Source: Nitrososphaerales archaeon TH526 (GTDB taxonomy: Archaea; Thermoproteota; Nitrososphaeria; Nitrososphaerales; Nitrososphaeraceae). Taken from it: 5,659 bases of DNA. Below the pieces are notes generated by a model. That model worked only from the letters and a program-made list of their open reading frames with translations. It had not been told where the DNA came from and did no database searches. Shown in pieces: positions 5,524 through 5,659 of this stretch. Within the stretch, counting starts at the first letter, position 1. Each line of letters begins with the position of its first letter. Made by a program: the position numbers and the translations under genes. The DNA is taken from NCBI GenBank assembly GCA_014523665.1, contig JAATVR010000244.1, forward strand, positions 1-5,659. Direction: 5' to 3'.

Positions 5524-5659
5524 AGACTGTCTTCTGTATCAATGTTCGTTAGTCTTAAACATTTCCAACACTTGATCAAAGCTTAACCATTAAGGAATTG
5601 TGATCTGCTCTCAAGTATTGGAGTATCGTGGCTCACGTTACTTTAAACCAAATCAATAA
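5524..5659. other. Upstream region of the uncharacterised gene, at the window edge
   Basis: No further complete gene is visible. On the minus strand there are two TATA-like elements: TTTAAA (5642-5647) and TTTAAG (5554-5559). The second fits a start at TTG 5523. The first lies about 80 nt before the alternative ATG at 5562, so it would need a leader of about 50 nt. The short frame from ATG 5562 to the TGA at 5539 codes for only seven residues. Confidence 0.4.

Noticed and set aside
804..5541. Alternative genetic code to explain the in-frame stops
   Set aside because: The two interrupting codons are different (TAA and TGA), and each also serves as the natural end of intact genes here: TAA at 334-336 and 804-806, TGA at 4245-4247 and 5007-5009.

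Overview
The window looks like an archaeal chromosome segment, most likely from the Nitrososphaerota (ammonia-oxidising Thaumarchaeota). The lineage is an inference. It rests on moderately AT-rich DNA, widely spaced single genes, and AT-rich TATA-like boxes sitting about 25-35 nt before several start codons, which is the leaderless or short-leader pattern typical of these archaea. No rRNA, tRNA, CRISPR array, transposase or insertion-sequence end was recognised.

Layout from left to right: (1) 94-336 (+), a small ribbon-helix-helix-type DNA-binding protein. (2) 337-803, about 470 bp without a convincing gene. (3) 804-1043 (-), a stand-alone AsnC/Lrp C-terminal domain of the siroheme-decarboxylase-like type, with no helix-turn-helix half. 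(4) 1094-2335 (-), a CPA2 (NapA/Kef-type) cation:proton antiporter split into 131-aa and 281-aa parts by one in-frame TAA, which an ATG follows directly. (5) 2336-2798, a divergent regulatory region with several TATA-like boxes and short palindromes. (6) 2799-4247 (+), an intact 482-aa ArsB/NhaD/P-protein-type ion transporter. (7) 4248-4526, intergenic. (8) 4527-5009 (+), an ATP-binding-type universal stress protein. (9) 5020-5523 (-), an unrecognised 167-aa protein convergent with (8); its frame can be extended to an upstream ATG only through an in-frame TGA.

The centre of the window reads as an ion and pH homeostasis neighbourhood: two unrelated secondary transporters diverge from a shared control region, and a universal stress protein lies downstream. 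A joint role in sodium/proton, arsenite or osmotic stress is plausible but inferred. The observation most worth checking is the split antiporter. The stop lies just before the helix that carries the TATS motif, and all catalytic residues downstream remain intact. It could be a fresh nonsense mutation, a sequence error, readthrough, or a true two-polypeptide transporter made by coupled reinitiation. I found no clear sign of a new multi-gene defence or mobile system.
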